From Nitrospirota bacterium (GTDB lineage: Bacteria; Nitrospirota; Nitrospiria; Nitrospirales; Nitrospiraceae): DNA of 12,333 nucleotides. The notes below the pieces were generated by a model. It saw only the letters and a list, made by a program, of their open reading frames with translations. It was not told where the DNA came from and did not search any database. The first letter of the stretch is position 1, and every line of letters begins with the position of its first letter. Made by a program: the position numbers and the translations under genes. Location: contig JACRLS010000090.1 of NCBI GenBank assembly GCA_016235225.1, forward strand, positions 1-12,333, in the 5' to 3' direction. Shown one piece after another: positions 5,979-12,333 of the stretch.

Positions 5979-7760
5979 TTAGTTTTCCAACGTCGAGGTA
6001 TCCCCTTCCGGGAGCCCCAATTCGCGTGCTTTCAACAAGCGACGCATGATCTTGCCGCTCCGCGTTTTGGGCAGGCTGGGAAGGAAGGGCAGGCTGGGAA
6101 GGAACGCAATCTCTTTCGGAGCCACCACCGCGCCCAACCGGGACCGCGCATGGCCCAGGAGTTCGCGGCGGAGCGCCTCGCTCGGTTCCACCCCGTCCTT
6201 AAGGGACACAAACGCTTTGACGAGTTCCAGCGCGATCGGGTCCGGTTTGCCGATCACGCCGGCTTCGGCCACGGCCTGATGCTCCATCAGCACGCTTTCG
6301 ACCTCAAACGGACCGACCAGATGCCCCGACGTCTTGATCACGTCATCCGCCCGCCCCACAAACCAGTAGTAGCCGTCCTTGTCCCGCTTGGCGAGGTCGC
6401 CCGTGAGGTACCAACCGTCGACAAAACATTTCCGATAGCGTTCCGGTTCGTTCCAGTAGCCGCGGAACATGGAGGGCCAGCCGGGGCGGAGGGCGAGCTC
6501 GCCCTGCATATCCGGGTCGGTGATCACCTCGACGCTTCCCTCCTCCGTGTTCCGGACGATGGCGGCCTCGATCCCCGGGAGCGGGCGACCCATGGAGCCG
6601 GGCTGGATGTCCATGGCGGCGAAATTGGCGATCATGATGCCGCCCGTCTCGGTCTGCCACCAGTTGTCGTGGAAGGGCCGGCCGAAGGCGTCCAGACTCC
6701 AGACCACCGCCTCGGGATTGAGCGGTTCGCCGACGCTGGCCAGAAAACGCAAGGCGCTGAGATTGTATTTGTGGACGGGTGCGACGCCGCCTTTCATCAT
6801 CATGCGGATGGCCGTCGGCGCCGAATACCAGACGGTGACTCGTTCGTCCTGGAGAATGCGATACCAGCGCTCCGCGTCGAATTCTTCCTCCACCACGAGA
6901 CTCGTCACGCCATTCGTCAGCGGGGCAATGATCCCGTATGACGTGCCGGTGATCCAGCCGGGATCGGCGGTACACCAGAAGACGTCCGCCTTGTGGAGGT
7001 CGAGCGCGAGCTTGCCGGTCGTGTGATGGGCCACCACCGCCTGATGCACGTGGATCGCACCCTTCGGGGTCCCGGTCGTGCCGCTGGTGAAGTGCAGGAG
7101 GGCCGGGTCCTCCTGGGCCGTCGGGCCGATGGTGTAGCGATCGCTCGCCTGTTCCATCGCCAAATGAAAGTCCAGCGTGCCGGGCACGTGGCTCGGCCGG
7201 TGGTTGTCGCCGATGAGCAACACATGCCTGAGATGCGGGAGTGCGTCGCGAATGCCCGCGACCTTGCGCTGGTAGAGGGCTTCGGTCGTCACCAGGACGC
7301 CGGCCTCGCCGATCGCCAGTCTGGCCCGGAGCGGTTCCGGCCCGAAGGCCGAAAAGAGGGGACAAAACACGCCACGGTGCTTCAGCGTCCCCAGCGCGGT
7401 AACGTACAGCGCGGGGATTCGCCCGGTCAGCGCATAGACGCGATTACCTGTCCCGACGCCGAGCTGCTGCAGCACGTTGGCAAATCGATTCGTCAGCTCG
7501 CGGAGCCGGGCATAGGTGAAATCCTGCGTCTCGCCGGTCTTGCCGATCCAGCGGAGGGCGAGGTGGTCTCGGCGGAGGCCGTCCGCGTGGCGGTCGACGG
7601 CTTCGTGCGCGATGTTGAGCCCGCGGCCGCCGGGCAGCCCGTCCAGCTCCTTGAAGGCCTTCTCCCACGAGAAGGCCGCACGAACGTCGGCATAGTCGTG
7701 GAGGTGAGGCACCACGTCTTCCCAATCCCGACGAGATTTGATGATCGGTCGCCACCCCAT
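5979..7760 (-). CDS. acsA: AMP-forming acetyl-CoA synthetase (593 aa)
   Basis: Adenylate-forming enzyme that makes acetyl-CoA from acetate, ATP and CoA; the pattern is closest to the shorter AcsA of the Bacillus subtilis type. Motifs in order: the P-loop-like FTSGTTGTPKGAIHVH (A3); WCTADPGWITGTSYG; WYSAPTAIRMM; the acetate-pocket region WWQTETGG (A5) with its conserved tryptophans; YLTGDLAKRDKDGYYWFVGR (A7-A8); DDVIKTSGHLVGPFEVESVL; and PKTRSGKIMRR with catalytic lysine K570. The start MGWRPIIKSR at 7760 is chosen because homologous sequence begins there; the same frame stays open to 7946 but that part is unconserved. The ribosome binding site is poor. An 18-bp tandem duplication just before PKTRSGK inserts FLPSLP a second time. 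Upstream is a divergent repeat-rich region; downstream, the pyruvate dehydrogenase genes. Confidence 0.92.
   Translation of the reverse strand: MGWRPIIKSRRDWEDVVPHLHDYADVRAAFSWEKAFKELDGLPGGRGLNIAHEAVDRHADGLRRDHLALRWIGKTGETQDFTYARLRELTNRFANVLQQLGVGTGNRVYALTGRIPALYVTALGTLKHRGVFCPLFSAFGPEPLRARLAIGEAGVLVTTEALYQRKVAGIRDALPHLRHVLLIGDNHRPSHVPGTLDFHLAMEQASDRYTIGPTAQEDPALLHFTSGTTGTPKGAIHVHQAVVAHHTTGKLALDLHKADVFWCTADPGWITGTSYGIIAPLTNGVTSLVVEEEFDAERWYRILQDERVTVWYSAPTAIRMMMKGGVAPVHKYNLSALRFLASVGEPLNPEAVVWSLDAFGRPFHDNWWQTETGGIMIANFAAMDIQPGSMGRPLPGIEAAIVRNTEEGSVEVITDPDMQGELALRPGWPSMFRGYWNEPERYRKCFVDGWYLTGDLAKRDKDGYYWFVGRADDVIKTSGHLVGPFEVESVLMEHQAVAEAGVIGKPDPIALELVKAFVSLKDGVEPSEALRRELLGHARSRLGAVVAPKEIAFLPSLPFLPSLPKTRSGKIMRRLLKARELGLPEGDTSTLEN
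6069..6104. repeat. Perfect 18-bp tandem duplication inside acsA
   Basis: GGGCAGGCTGGGAAGGAA occurs twice head to tail (6069-6086 and 6087-6104) with no mismatch. On the coding strand it reads FLPSLP-FLPSLP immediately before PKTRSGK. The frame is preserved. Confidence 0.95.
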
Positions 7761-8150
7761 GATATGCACCCGTTCGAAACGGGCGGAGTGCAAGGCCCGG
7801 ACCAAGGCCTGTCCCCATAAGCATCGGAAAAAGATTGAGAATGCGCTCGATGGCTCACCCTGCTCTCGCGCGACAAGGCGGTGGTTGTAGCAGAATTCAG
7901 CAAGAGCCTGAGACGGTGGGGGAGATTTGCGCCAGGCGGGTCGCAAGGAGGCCCATGCCTGCGTGGAGCCCCACGGCTTTAGCCTACTCCGCCGAAGTAG
8001 CTCCGGCTACGAAGGCCGGGCAGCCGTGGGTTCCCCAACCTTCGCCAAGGCTTCGGTGGGCCGCCGAAGCTTCAGCGAAGGCGGCTGCGTGGGCGGGTGA
8101 ACAACCAAGCACGCTTCTTGCTCGATAACCGTCATCGAGGTGTTCACCGC
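7761..8150. other. Divergent intergenic region between acsA and cpgS
   Basis: About 390 bases that must carry the promoters for acsA leftward and for the cpgS-arcC pair rightward. A six-base-arm inverted repeat CCCGTT-CGA-AACGGG (7769-7783) sits nine bases before the acsA start and could be an operator or a translation-blocking hairpin. Two nested repeat blocks occupy 7968-8081. I could not pick a convincing sigma-70 promoter on either strand. The long in-frame 5' extensions of both genes into this region are not conserved. Confidence 0.6.
7968..8081. repeat. Nested inverted repeats upstream of cpgS
   Basis: CCCACGGC (7970-7977), followed by TTTAGCC, pairs with GCCGTGGG (8023-8030). Between the arms lies a different unit, CTCCGCCGAAGTAGCTCCGG with GGCTACGAAGG. 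After the second arm, a long hairpin follows: CCTTCGC (8039-8045) pairs with GCGAAGG (8075-8081), and GCTTCGG (8050-8056) pairs with CCGAAGC (8064-8070). The outer arm has the look of the AGCCCCACGGCTTTAGCC hairpins often left by small transposable elements, but no transposase is present. Confidence 0.6.
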
Positions 8151-9485
8151 ATGGACGTCACCAAAGTCATCATCATGGGGGCCGCGGGACGCGACTTTCA
8201 CAATTTCAATGTCGTGTTTCGCCAGGACCCCCATTCGCGGGTGGTGGCGTTTACGGCGGCCCAGATTCCCACCATTGCGGGGCGCTGGTATCCCCCGGCG
8301 CTGGCCGGGAGACTCTATCCGTCCGGTATCCCGATCTTTCCCGAATCGCAGCTGGAGTCGCTGATCCGCGAACACGACGTCGATCAGGTGGTGTTCGCCT
8401 CTAGCGACGTGGCGCATGAAGAGGTCATGCACCAGGCCTCGCGGGTCATGGCCCTGGGGGCGGAATTTCGCCTGCTGGGCCCCGGCCGCACCATGCTCCG
8501 CACGAGCAAGCCGGTGGTGTCGGTCTGTGCCGTCCGAACGGGGTGCGGAAAGAGTCCGGTCGCGAGAAAGGTGGCGGCGATCCTCCGCGAGCGGGGGCTG
8601 CGCGTCGTCGTGGTCCGCCATCCGATGCCCTATGGCGACTTGGCCAGACAAGCGGTCCAACGCTTTGCCTCGTTCGACGATCTCGCCAAGGCGGACTGCA
8701 CGATTGAGGAGCGGGAAGAGTACGAGCCGCACCTCGATCAGGGCTTCGTCGTGTTCGCCGGCGTGGACTACGAGCGGATTCTCGCCTCGGCCGAAAGAGA
8801 AGCGGATGTCATGCTCTGGGACGGCGGCAACAACGATTTTCCGTTCTTCGTGCCTGAACTCGAGATCGTCCTGATTGATCCGCACCGGGCCGGACATGAG
8901 CGGCGGTACTTTCCGGGAGAGGTGAATGCCCTGCGCGCCCACATCATCGTGCTCACCAAGCTGGACACCGCGCCCCCCGCCCAGGTCAAGGCCGTGCGGC
9001 GCAGCATCCGGGAGCTGAACCCCCGGGCCGTCGTCGTCGACTCGATCATGCCGCCGACGGTGGATCGGCCTGACGCCCTCACCGGGAAGCGCGTGCTGGT
9101 CATCGAAGACGGGCCGACCCTCAGCCATGGGGGGATGGGATTCGGCGCGGGGACCGTGGCGGCGAAGCAATGCGGAGCCAGGGAATTGGTCGACCCGAGG
9201 CCCTATGCGGTCGGCAGTCTTCGCGACGTGTTCAAGGCCTATCCGCACATCGGCCCGGCGCTCCCCGCGATGGGATATGCCCCAGAGCAGCTTCGCAATC
9301 TGGAGGACACCATCCGCCGGGTCCCCTGTGACGTCGTCGTGATCGCCACCCCCGTGGATCTGGGGCGGCAGATCACGATCAGTCAGCCAACGTGCCGGGT
9401 GCGGTACGAGGTACAAGAGATCGGTGACCTGACGATCCGGCAGGCCATGGCCAATTTTCTGGAGAAGGCGGCGCGTCATGCCTGA
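8151..9485 (+). CDS. cpgS: Cyclic 2,3-diphosphoglycerate synthetase-family P-loop protein (444 aa)
   Basis: Belongs by pattern to the family of archaeal cyclic 2,3-diphosphoglycerate synthetase, which closes an intramolecular phosphoanhydride using ATP; bacterial members are often just called GTPases. The N-terminal Rossmann-like domain (about 1-115) starts VTKVIIMGAAGRDFHNFN. The P-loop is AVRTGCGKS with K134; the first glycine of the classic Walker A is replaced by V128. DGGNND (from D224) is a likely Walker B, and TKLD (269-272) resembles the NKxD base-specificity motif of GTPases. The later GGMGFGAGTVAAKQ is a further conserved glycine-rich stretch. The start at 8151 has GAGGTG eight bases upstream; the frame extends to 8097 without support. 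The stop overlaps the carbamate kinase start by eight bases. The bacterial substrate is unknown. A 542-residue antisense frame here is a codon-bias shadow. Confidence 0.85.
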   Translation: MDVTKVIIMGAAGRDFHNFNVVFRQDPHSRVVAFTAAQIPTIAGRWYPPALAGRLYPSGIPIFPESQLESLIREHDVDQVVFASSDVAHEEVMHQASRVMALGAEFRLLGPGRTMLRTSKPVVSVCAVRTGCGKSPVARKVAAILRERGLRVVVVRHPMPYGDLARQAVQRFASFDDLAKADCTIEEREEYEPHLDQGFVVFAGVDYERILASAEREADVMLWDGGNNDFPFFVPELEIVLIDPHRAGHERRYFPGEVNALRAHIIVLTKLDTAPPAQVKAVRRSIRELNPRAVVVDSIMPPTVDRPDALTGKRVLVIEDGPTLSHGGMGFGAGTVAAKQCGARELVDPRPYAVGSLRDVFKAYPHIGPALPAMGYAPEQLRNLEDTIRRVPCDVVVIATPVDLGRQITISQPTCRVRYEVQEIGDLTIRQAMANFLEKAARHA

Positions 9486-10476
9486 GACCATCCTGGTGGC
9501 GCTGGGCGGAAATGCCCTGATTACACCGGGGCAGCCACCGTCCATCGAAGGGCAACGGGAAGTGCTGCGCCATGCCCTCGGCGGAGTGGTCGATCTCATC
9601 GCTCGTGGATATCGGGTGGTGCTGACACACGGCAACGGCCCTCAGGTGGGCCACATCCTCTTGAGATCGGAAGCGGGCCGACAGGAAGAAGCCTATGACC
9701 TGCCCTTGGATGTGTGCGTCGCGCAGTCGCAGGGCGAGACGGGGTATCTCATCGCGCAAGTCTTGGAAGAGATTCTGCGCCGGCGGGCCATGGCAGAGAG
9801 GCCCGTCGTCGCGGTGATGACCCGCACGGTCGTGGAGCGCACCGACCCGCAGATGCAGACTCCCACGAAGCCCATCGGGCCGTTCTACACGAGGGAACAG
9901 GCGAGGGAGCTGAAGACACGAGGGTGGCGGCTGGTGGAAGCCGGACCTCGGGGGTGGCGGCGTGTCGTCCCCTCGCCGGTCCCTGTGCGCGTGCTGGAAT
10001 CCGCCTCGATCCGCCGGTTAGTCGAGTCCGGGGCCATCGTGGTGGCGGTGGGTGGGGGAGGCATCCCGGTCGGCCTGTCGGCAGAGGGCCGGTGGACGGG
10101 AATCGAAGCGGTTGTCGACAAAGACCTGGCCTCAACCCTCCTCGCGATCGACCTACTGGCGACGACGATACTGAATCTCACGGACGTTGACCACGCCAAG
10201 CTGCACTTCGGATCACCGAATGAACGGGACCTGGATCGAGTCACCACCATGGAAGCGCGGCGGTATCTGGCGGAGGGACACTTTGCGCCCGGGAGCATGG
10301 GCCCTAAGATCCAGGCGGCGATTGATTTTCTGGGACAAGGCGGTCAGGCAGTGGTGGTGACGAGGCCGGAGAGGGTGGTGGCAGGGTTTGATGGCCTGAC
10401 CGGGACCCAACTCCGCGAATCCTTTGAGGAGGCCGCAGCCCTCAAAAATGACGCGATTTGTTCAGGAACCCCTTGA
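9478..10476 (+). CDS. arcC: Carbamate kinase (332 aa)
   Basis: Reversibly makes carbamoyl phosphate from carbamate and ATP; in fermenters it runs toward ATP. An amino-acid-kinase fold is clear: VALGGNAL (7-14), VLTHGNGPQVGH (48-59), QSQGETGYLIAQ, the PTKPIGPFY segment of carbamate kinases, AVGGGGIPV, the VDKDLAS loop, LTDVDHA, and FAPGSMGPKIQAA near the C terminus. Length is slightly above the usual 310 because of a short tail after the last helix. The ATG overlaps the end of the preceding gene (ATGCCTGA), which implies translational coupling to cpgS. Arginine deiminase and ornithine carbamoyltransferase, its partners in the arginine deiminase pathway, are not in the window, so the source of carbamoyl phosphate or carbamate is open. 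Confidence 0.94.
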   Translation: MPETILVALGGNALITPGQPPSIEGQREVLRHALGGVVDLIARGYRVVLTHGNGPQVGHILLRSEAGRQEEAYDLPLDVCVAQSQGETGYLIAQVLEEILRRRAMAERPVVAVMTRTVVERTDPQMQTPTKPIGPFYTREQARELKTRGWRLVEAGPRGWRRVVPSPVPVRVLESASIRRLVESGAIVVAVGGGGIPVGLSAEGRWTGIEAVVDKDLASTLLAIDLLATTILNLTDVDHAKLHFGSPNERDLDRVTTMEARRYLAEGHFAPGSMGPKIQAAIDFLGQGGQAVVVTRPERVVAGFDGLTGTQLRESFEEAAALKNDAICSGTP

Positions 10477-10500
10477 AATGGGCTCAAAGCGACCTATCTG
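10473..10500 (+). promoter_or_regulatory. Weak candidate sigma-70 promoter for the zinc-ribbon gene
   Basis: TTGAAA (10473-10478) overlaps the arcC stop and is followed after 16 bases by TATCTG (10495-10500), a partial -10 match. It would place a start site about 65 bases ahead of the zinc-ribbon gene. Spacing is acceptable, the -10 match is poor, and read-through from arcC is an equal alternative. Confidence 0.2.
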
Positions 10501-10574
10501 GGCGATCACTCACACCGTGGGCTACGCAATCAGGCGTCTGGCCCATCTCAAGGTGCAGAGGGGAGGAGGAGTCG

Positions 10575-10802
10575 ATGAACGCATTAGTCAGTAAAGAAAA
10601 GGCACTCAGTCAGGACACCTGCCATCGGTGCGGTGGTCTGATGGTGCCGGAGTATGAAACCGCCACCGGGATTGAGGAGCGGCGCTGCGTGAGCTGCGGC
10701 GAACGGGTGGACCCTGTGATTCTGCAGCACCGTCAGTTGCGTGATGTGCGAGGCGAGGCGGAGAAGCTGTTCGCCGGATCCAGGGCGAAGAATCTGAACT
10801 AG
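10575..10802 (+). CDS. Small zinc-ribbon protein (75 aa)
   Basis: No named family is recognised. Two CxxC knuckles, C16-HR-C19 and C38-VS-C41 (CHRCGG and CVSCGE), 18 residues apart, form a likely single zinc ribbon. The first 12 residues and the last 25 are polar, the latter helical and basic (LRDVRGEAEKLFAGSRAK). There is no signal peptide. The start at 10575 is chosen because GGGAGGAGG lies five bases upstream; the longer frame from 10458 has no support and overlaps arcC. It sits 98 bases after the carbamate kinase on the same strand and is closed by a strong hairpin. Proteins of this size and style are usually nucleic-acid binding or accessory; that is inference. Confidence 0.8.
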   Translation: MNALVSKEKALSQDTCHRCGGLMVPEYETATGIEERRCVSCGERVDPVILQHRQLRDVRGEAEKLFAGSRAKNLN

Positions 10803-10876
10803 TCGATGAGTGGTGTGTCTACCCTCTTCAGGAGGGGCTAAGCGCCGATTGAACGTCTGTTTCTGATTCGAGACCG

Positions 10877-10904
10877 AGGCCCGTTGGCTAGCGCCAACGG
10901 GCCT
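10877..10904. terminator. Strong hairpin, probable transcription terminator
   Basis: A perfect 12-bp stem, AGGCCCGTTGGC with GCCAACGGGCCT, around a TAGC loop, 75 bases after the zinc-ribbon stop. Only a weak T-rich tail follows on the plus strand (TTCGTGATTTC), so efficiency is uncertain. The next gene runs toward it from the right, so it may serve both directions. Confidence 0.75.
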
Positions 10905-10984
10905 TCGTGATTTCAGTAAGGGCAAGATCTGCCTGCAACCCAGCATCTTCTCGATCACGATTTTTTTCTTGAGTCTCAAGCCAT

Positions 10985-11782
10985 TCATGTCACCCCCAGA
11001 ATCCACCCTTCGATCCGCGCCACAGGTCGCTCATCCGGTGTCAAACCGGGGTTGAAGAAATCCGCGAGACTGCCGTCACGATCGGCGCGGCGCATCCATT
11101 CGGCGACCGAATAGGCATCGTGCTGGTCGGCGGTGCGCCCTTCGCTGGCGAAGCTCCGGCTCCACAACGAGGGATAGACCTCCGCCACCACCGAGAATCC
11201 GGCCGGGATCTCCCAGCCATCGAACGGCCAGAAATGGACTCGCCCCGTTGCACGGCGGCGGAGATGGCGCAACCACGGGATGCCGGCATGCGTGGACTTC
11301 GCCACCGATCCCTGCACGTCGAAATGAAAGACCGACTTGGTCGCGCGCGCCCGTACTTCGGTCACTCGCCGCCAGTGCGGGTTTCCGGAGCGGGCCGCGC
11401 CGTTGCCGCAGACGCCTTCGCGCACGAAATCGACGCGGGTATGGTCCTGGTCAGTGGGCCAGTGGCGCTGGAAGTCGTCAAGGAACGCCGGCCAGTCGAG
11501 CGGGAGGCGATGCTTCTTAAAATACCGCAGCGGGAACGAAAAACCGTGATCGAGGCCGACCAGCGTCGGCTGGTCCTCGGCCAGCCGGTCGACCAGCCAT
11601 TCGCCGATGCCGCGCCGCGTCCAATACTTGCGCGGGCTCGGCGGTGGGGGCACTTCGACGGGTGGCGGGGTTCGATCCGCCAGGTAGACCCGCAATCCCT
11701 TCAGGCTGGACGTCGGCGTCTCCGCGCCGGAATAGTCGATGCCGATGTAGCGGTCGAAGGATGGGAATCGGATGGGCCTCAT
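10985..11782 (-). CDS. DUF429-like predicted RNase H-fold protein (265 aa)
   Basis: Not a characterised gene. The layout matches the DUF429-type RNase H-like fold: the first strand with GIDYSGA (14-20, D16), VGLDHGFSFP (75-84, D78), AEVYPSLW (E201, matching the E-x-hP motif), and DQHDAYSVAEWM (D219-D222), matching the late H-x-DA motif with its acidic residue. These would be the metal ligands of a nuclease, but activity has not been shown for this group as far as I know. A proline-rich loop (PPPVEVPPPPSP, 39-50) interrupts the early part. No signal peptide or membrane segment. The start at 11782 is the first ATG of the frame; the ribosome binding site is weak. It is convergent with the zinc-ribbon gene. 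Confidence 0.75.
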   Translation of the reverse strand: MRPIRFPSFDRYIGIDYSGAETPTSSLKGLRVYLADRTPPPVEVPPPPSPRKYWTRRGIGEWLVDRLAEDQPTLVGLDHGFSFPLRYFKKHRLPLDWPAFLDDFQRHWPTDQDHTRVDFVREGVCGNGAARSGNPHWRRVTEVRARATKSVFHFDVQGSVAKSTHAGIPWLRHLRRRATGRVHFWPFDGWEIPAGFSVVAEVYPSLWSRSFASEGRTADQHDAYSVAEWMRRADRDGSLADFFNPGLTPDERPVARIEGWILGVT

Positions 11783-11885
11783 GAGAGCGGTCAGTCGGCC
11801 ACGATGCTACGCCGAGTGAGAAGATCCTGAGACGAGCCAGAAACGATGGATCATTCAGAATGACCCCGATTTTTTGGCCCCCCAC
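11783..11885. other. Short spacer with palindromic repeat, no gene
   Basis: It holds TCATTC-A-GAATGA, then CCCCGATTTTTTGGCCCC, and CACCTAGGTG at the right end. The reading frame starting at 11885 on the minus strand is low-complexity repeat sequence and merges into the DUF429-like gene in the wrong frame. I do not regard it as coding. Confidence 0.5.
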
Positions 11886-11969
11886 CTAGGTGCTCTTCTT
11901 CCAGAACACCCATAGCAAGACTGCGACCACCACACCGGCGAGGATGAGTTCAAAGACTCCTTCCGACAT
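11886..11969 (-). CDS. Membrane micro-ORF of 27 residues after the hsdM remnant
   Basis: Begins one base after the hsdM stop (TGA-A-ATG). Reads MSEGVFELILAGVVVAVLLW then VFWKKST and stop: a short acidic N terminus, one hydrophobic segment of about 16-18 residues, and a KK-rich end, which predicts a single-pass inner-membrane peptide with the lysine end in the cytoplasm. AAGGGGG six bases before the ATG is a usable ribosome binding site. It could be a real small membrane protein once co-expressed with hsdM. Its length makes chance possible. Confidence 0.45.
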   Translation of the reverse strand: MSEGVFELILAGVVVAVLLWVFWKKST

Positions 11970-11970
11970 T

Positions 11971-12333
11971 TCAGGCCCCCTTGCCATTGAGATCCGACTG
12001 AATGGCCTCAAATTGTTCAAGCGCGGCACGGAGATCATCGACGATCTCGGCAGCAATGACGTCGGGATCGGGAAGATTGGCGGAGTCTTCGAGGGAGTCG
12101 TCCTTGAGCCGGAAGATGTCGAGGCCGGCTTTGTCTCGAACTACTAACCCTAATCCGAAAATAATCGACGATGCCTGCACCAGCTCCAGCGGGTCCTGTC
12201 GTGGCGATCACTTCCGTCGTCCTCGCTCCACCCATTCCCCCGTGGGGGGCGCCACACGATCGGCGCACAGCGAACTTATTCTGGGCCTTCGTGAAGATCA
12301 GCCCCAGCATGCCCTTCCCTTTGCCGAGTTCTT
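11971..12333 (-). pseudogene. hsdM: Type I restriction-modification methylase hsdM, internally deleted remnant
   Basis: The N-terminal piece (12331-12275) reads ELGKGKGMLGLIFTKAQNK, which matches the part of HsdM just before its IQDPAKL helix. The C-terminal piece (12138-11974) reads RDKAGLDIFRLKDDSLEDSA, then NLPDPDVIAAEIVDDLRAAL and EQFEAI, which matches the end of the same family. The roughly 136 bases between them (12139-12274) encode nothing of HsdM, and the two pieces are in different frames. The whole SAM-binding and NPPF catalytic core is gone, so no methylase can be made. The 5' end lies outside the window. Family assignment is from memory of HsdM sequences; hsdS and hsdR are not in view. 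Confidence 0.72.

Noticed and set aside
6343..7365. 340-residue open frame on the minus strand inside acsA in another frame
   Set aside because: It overlaps the conserved adenylate-forming motifs of acsA in a different frame and is arginine/proline/glycine-rich shadow sequence.
7761..7946. 62-residue N-terminal extension of acsA
   Set aside because: Homology-like sequence begins at MGWRPIIKSR; the extension is unconserved and reads through promoter-region DNA.
8007..9635. 542-residue open frame on the minus strand opposite cpgS
   Set aside because: It lies exactly antisense to a well-supported gene with P-loop motifs; it is histidine/arginine/glycine-rich shadow translation from high-GC codon use and has no family motifs.

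Overview
The window looks like chromosomal sequence from a high-GC, free-living Gram-negative-type bacterium. The gene content and the many short, AT/GC-balanced low-complexity repeats between genes remind me of Nitrospira-like genomes (Nitrospirota). That assignment is an impression from gene style and repeats; no rRNA or marker gene is present to prove it.

Layout. The left two thirds (1-7760) is read on the minus strand. It holds, from right to left in the order of transcription: an AMP-forming acetyl-CoA synthetase (acsA), then pyruvate dehydrogenase E1 alpha, E1 beta and E2, then an acyl carrier protein and a pol-beta-type nucleotidyltransferase of the RlaP/YcgL family. After a 500-base stretch without a convincing gene come a small winged-helix-like protein and an Hsp20 chaperone that runs off the left edge. 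A ~390-base repeat-rich region (7761-8150) separates acsA from a plus-strand pair: a P-loop protein of the cyclic 2,3-diphosphoglycerate synthetase family, overlapping by 8 bases with a carbamate kinase. A 75-residue zinc-ribbon protein and a strong hairpin close that block. The right end is again minus strand: a DUF429-like RNase H-fold protein, a 27-codon membrane micro-ORF, and the wreck of a type I restriction-modification methylase gene (hsdM).

How the genes work together. acsA and the E1/E2 genes all make acetyl-CoA, from acetate and from pyruvate respectively. The acyl carrier protein that follows E2 could serve the octanoyl/lipoyl supply of E2, but this is inference. E3 is not in the window. 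The carbamate kinase and its GTPase-like partner form a translationally coupled pair without arginine deiminase or ornithine carbamoyltransferase.

Most notable observations: (1) the E1 beta gene has lost about 70-80 bases near its 5' end, with a frameshift, separating a clear N-terminal fragment from the body; (2) the interdomain linkers of E2 are built from the same kinds of short repeats that fill the spacers of this operon, including an exact 14-mer shared with the E1 alpha/E1 beta spacer; (3) acsA carries a perfect 18-bp tandem duplication adding six residues just before the catalytic PKTRSGK loop; (4) hsdM is reduced to a short N-terminal piece and the C-terminal tail, with unrelated DNA between them.
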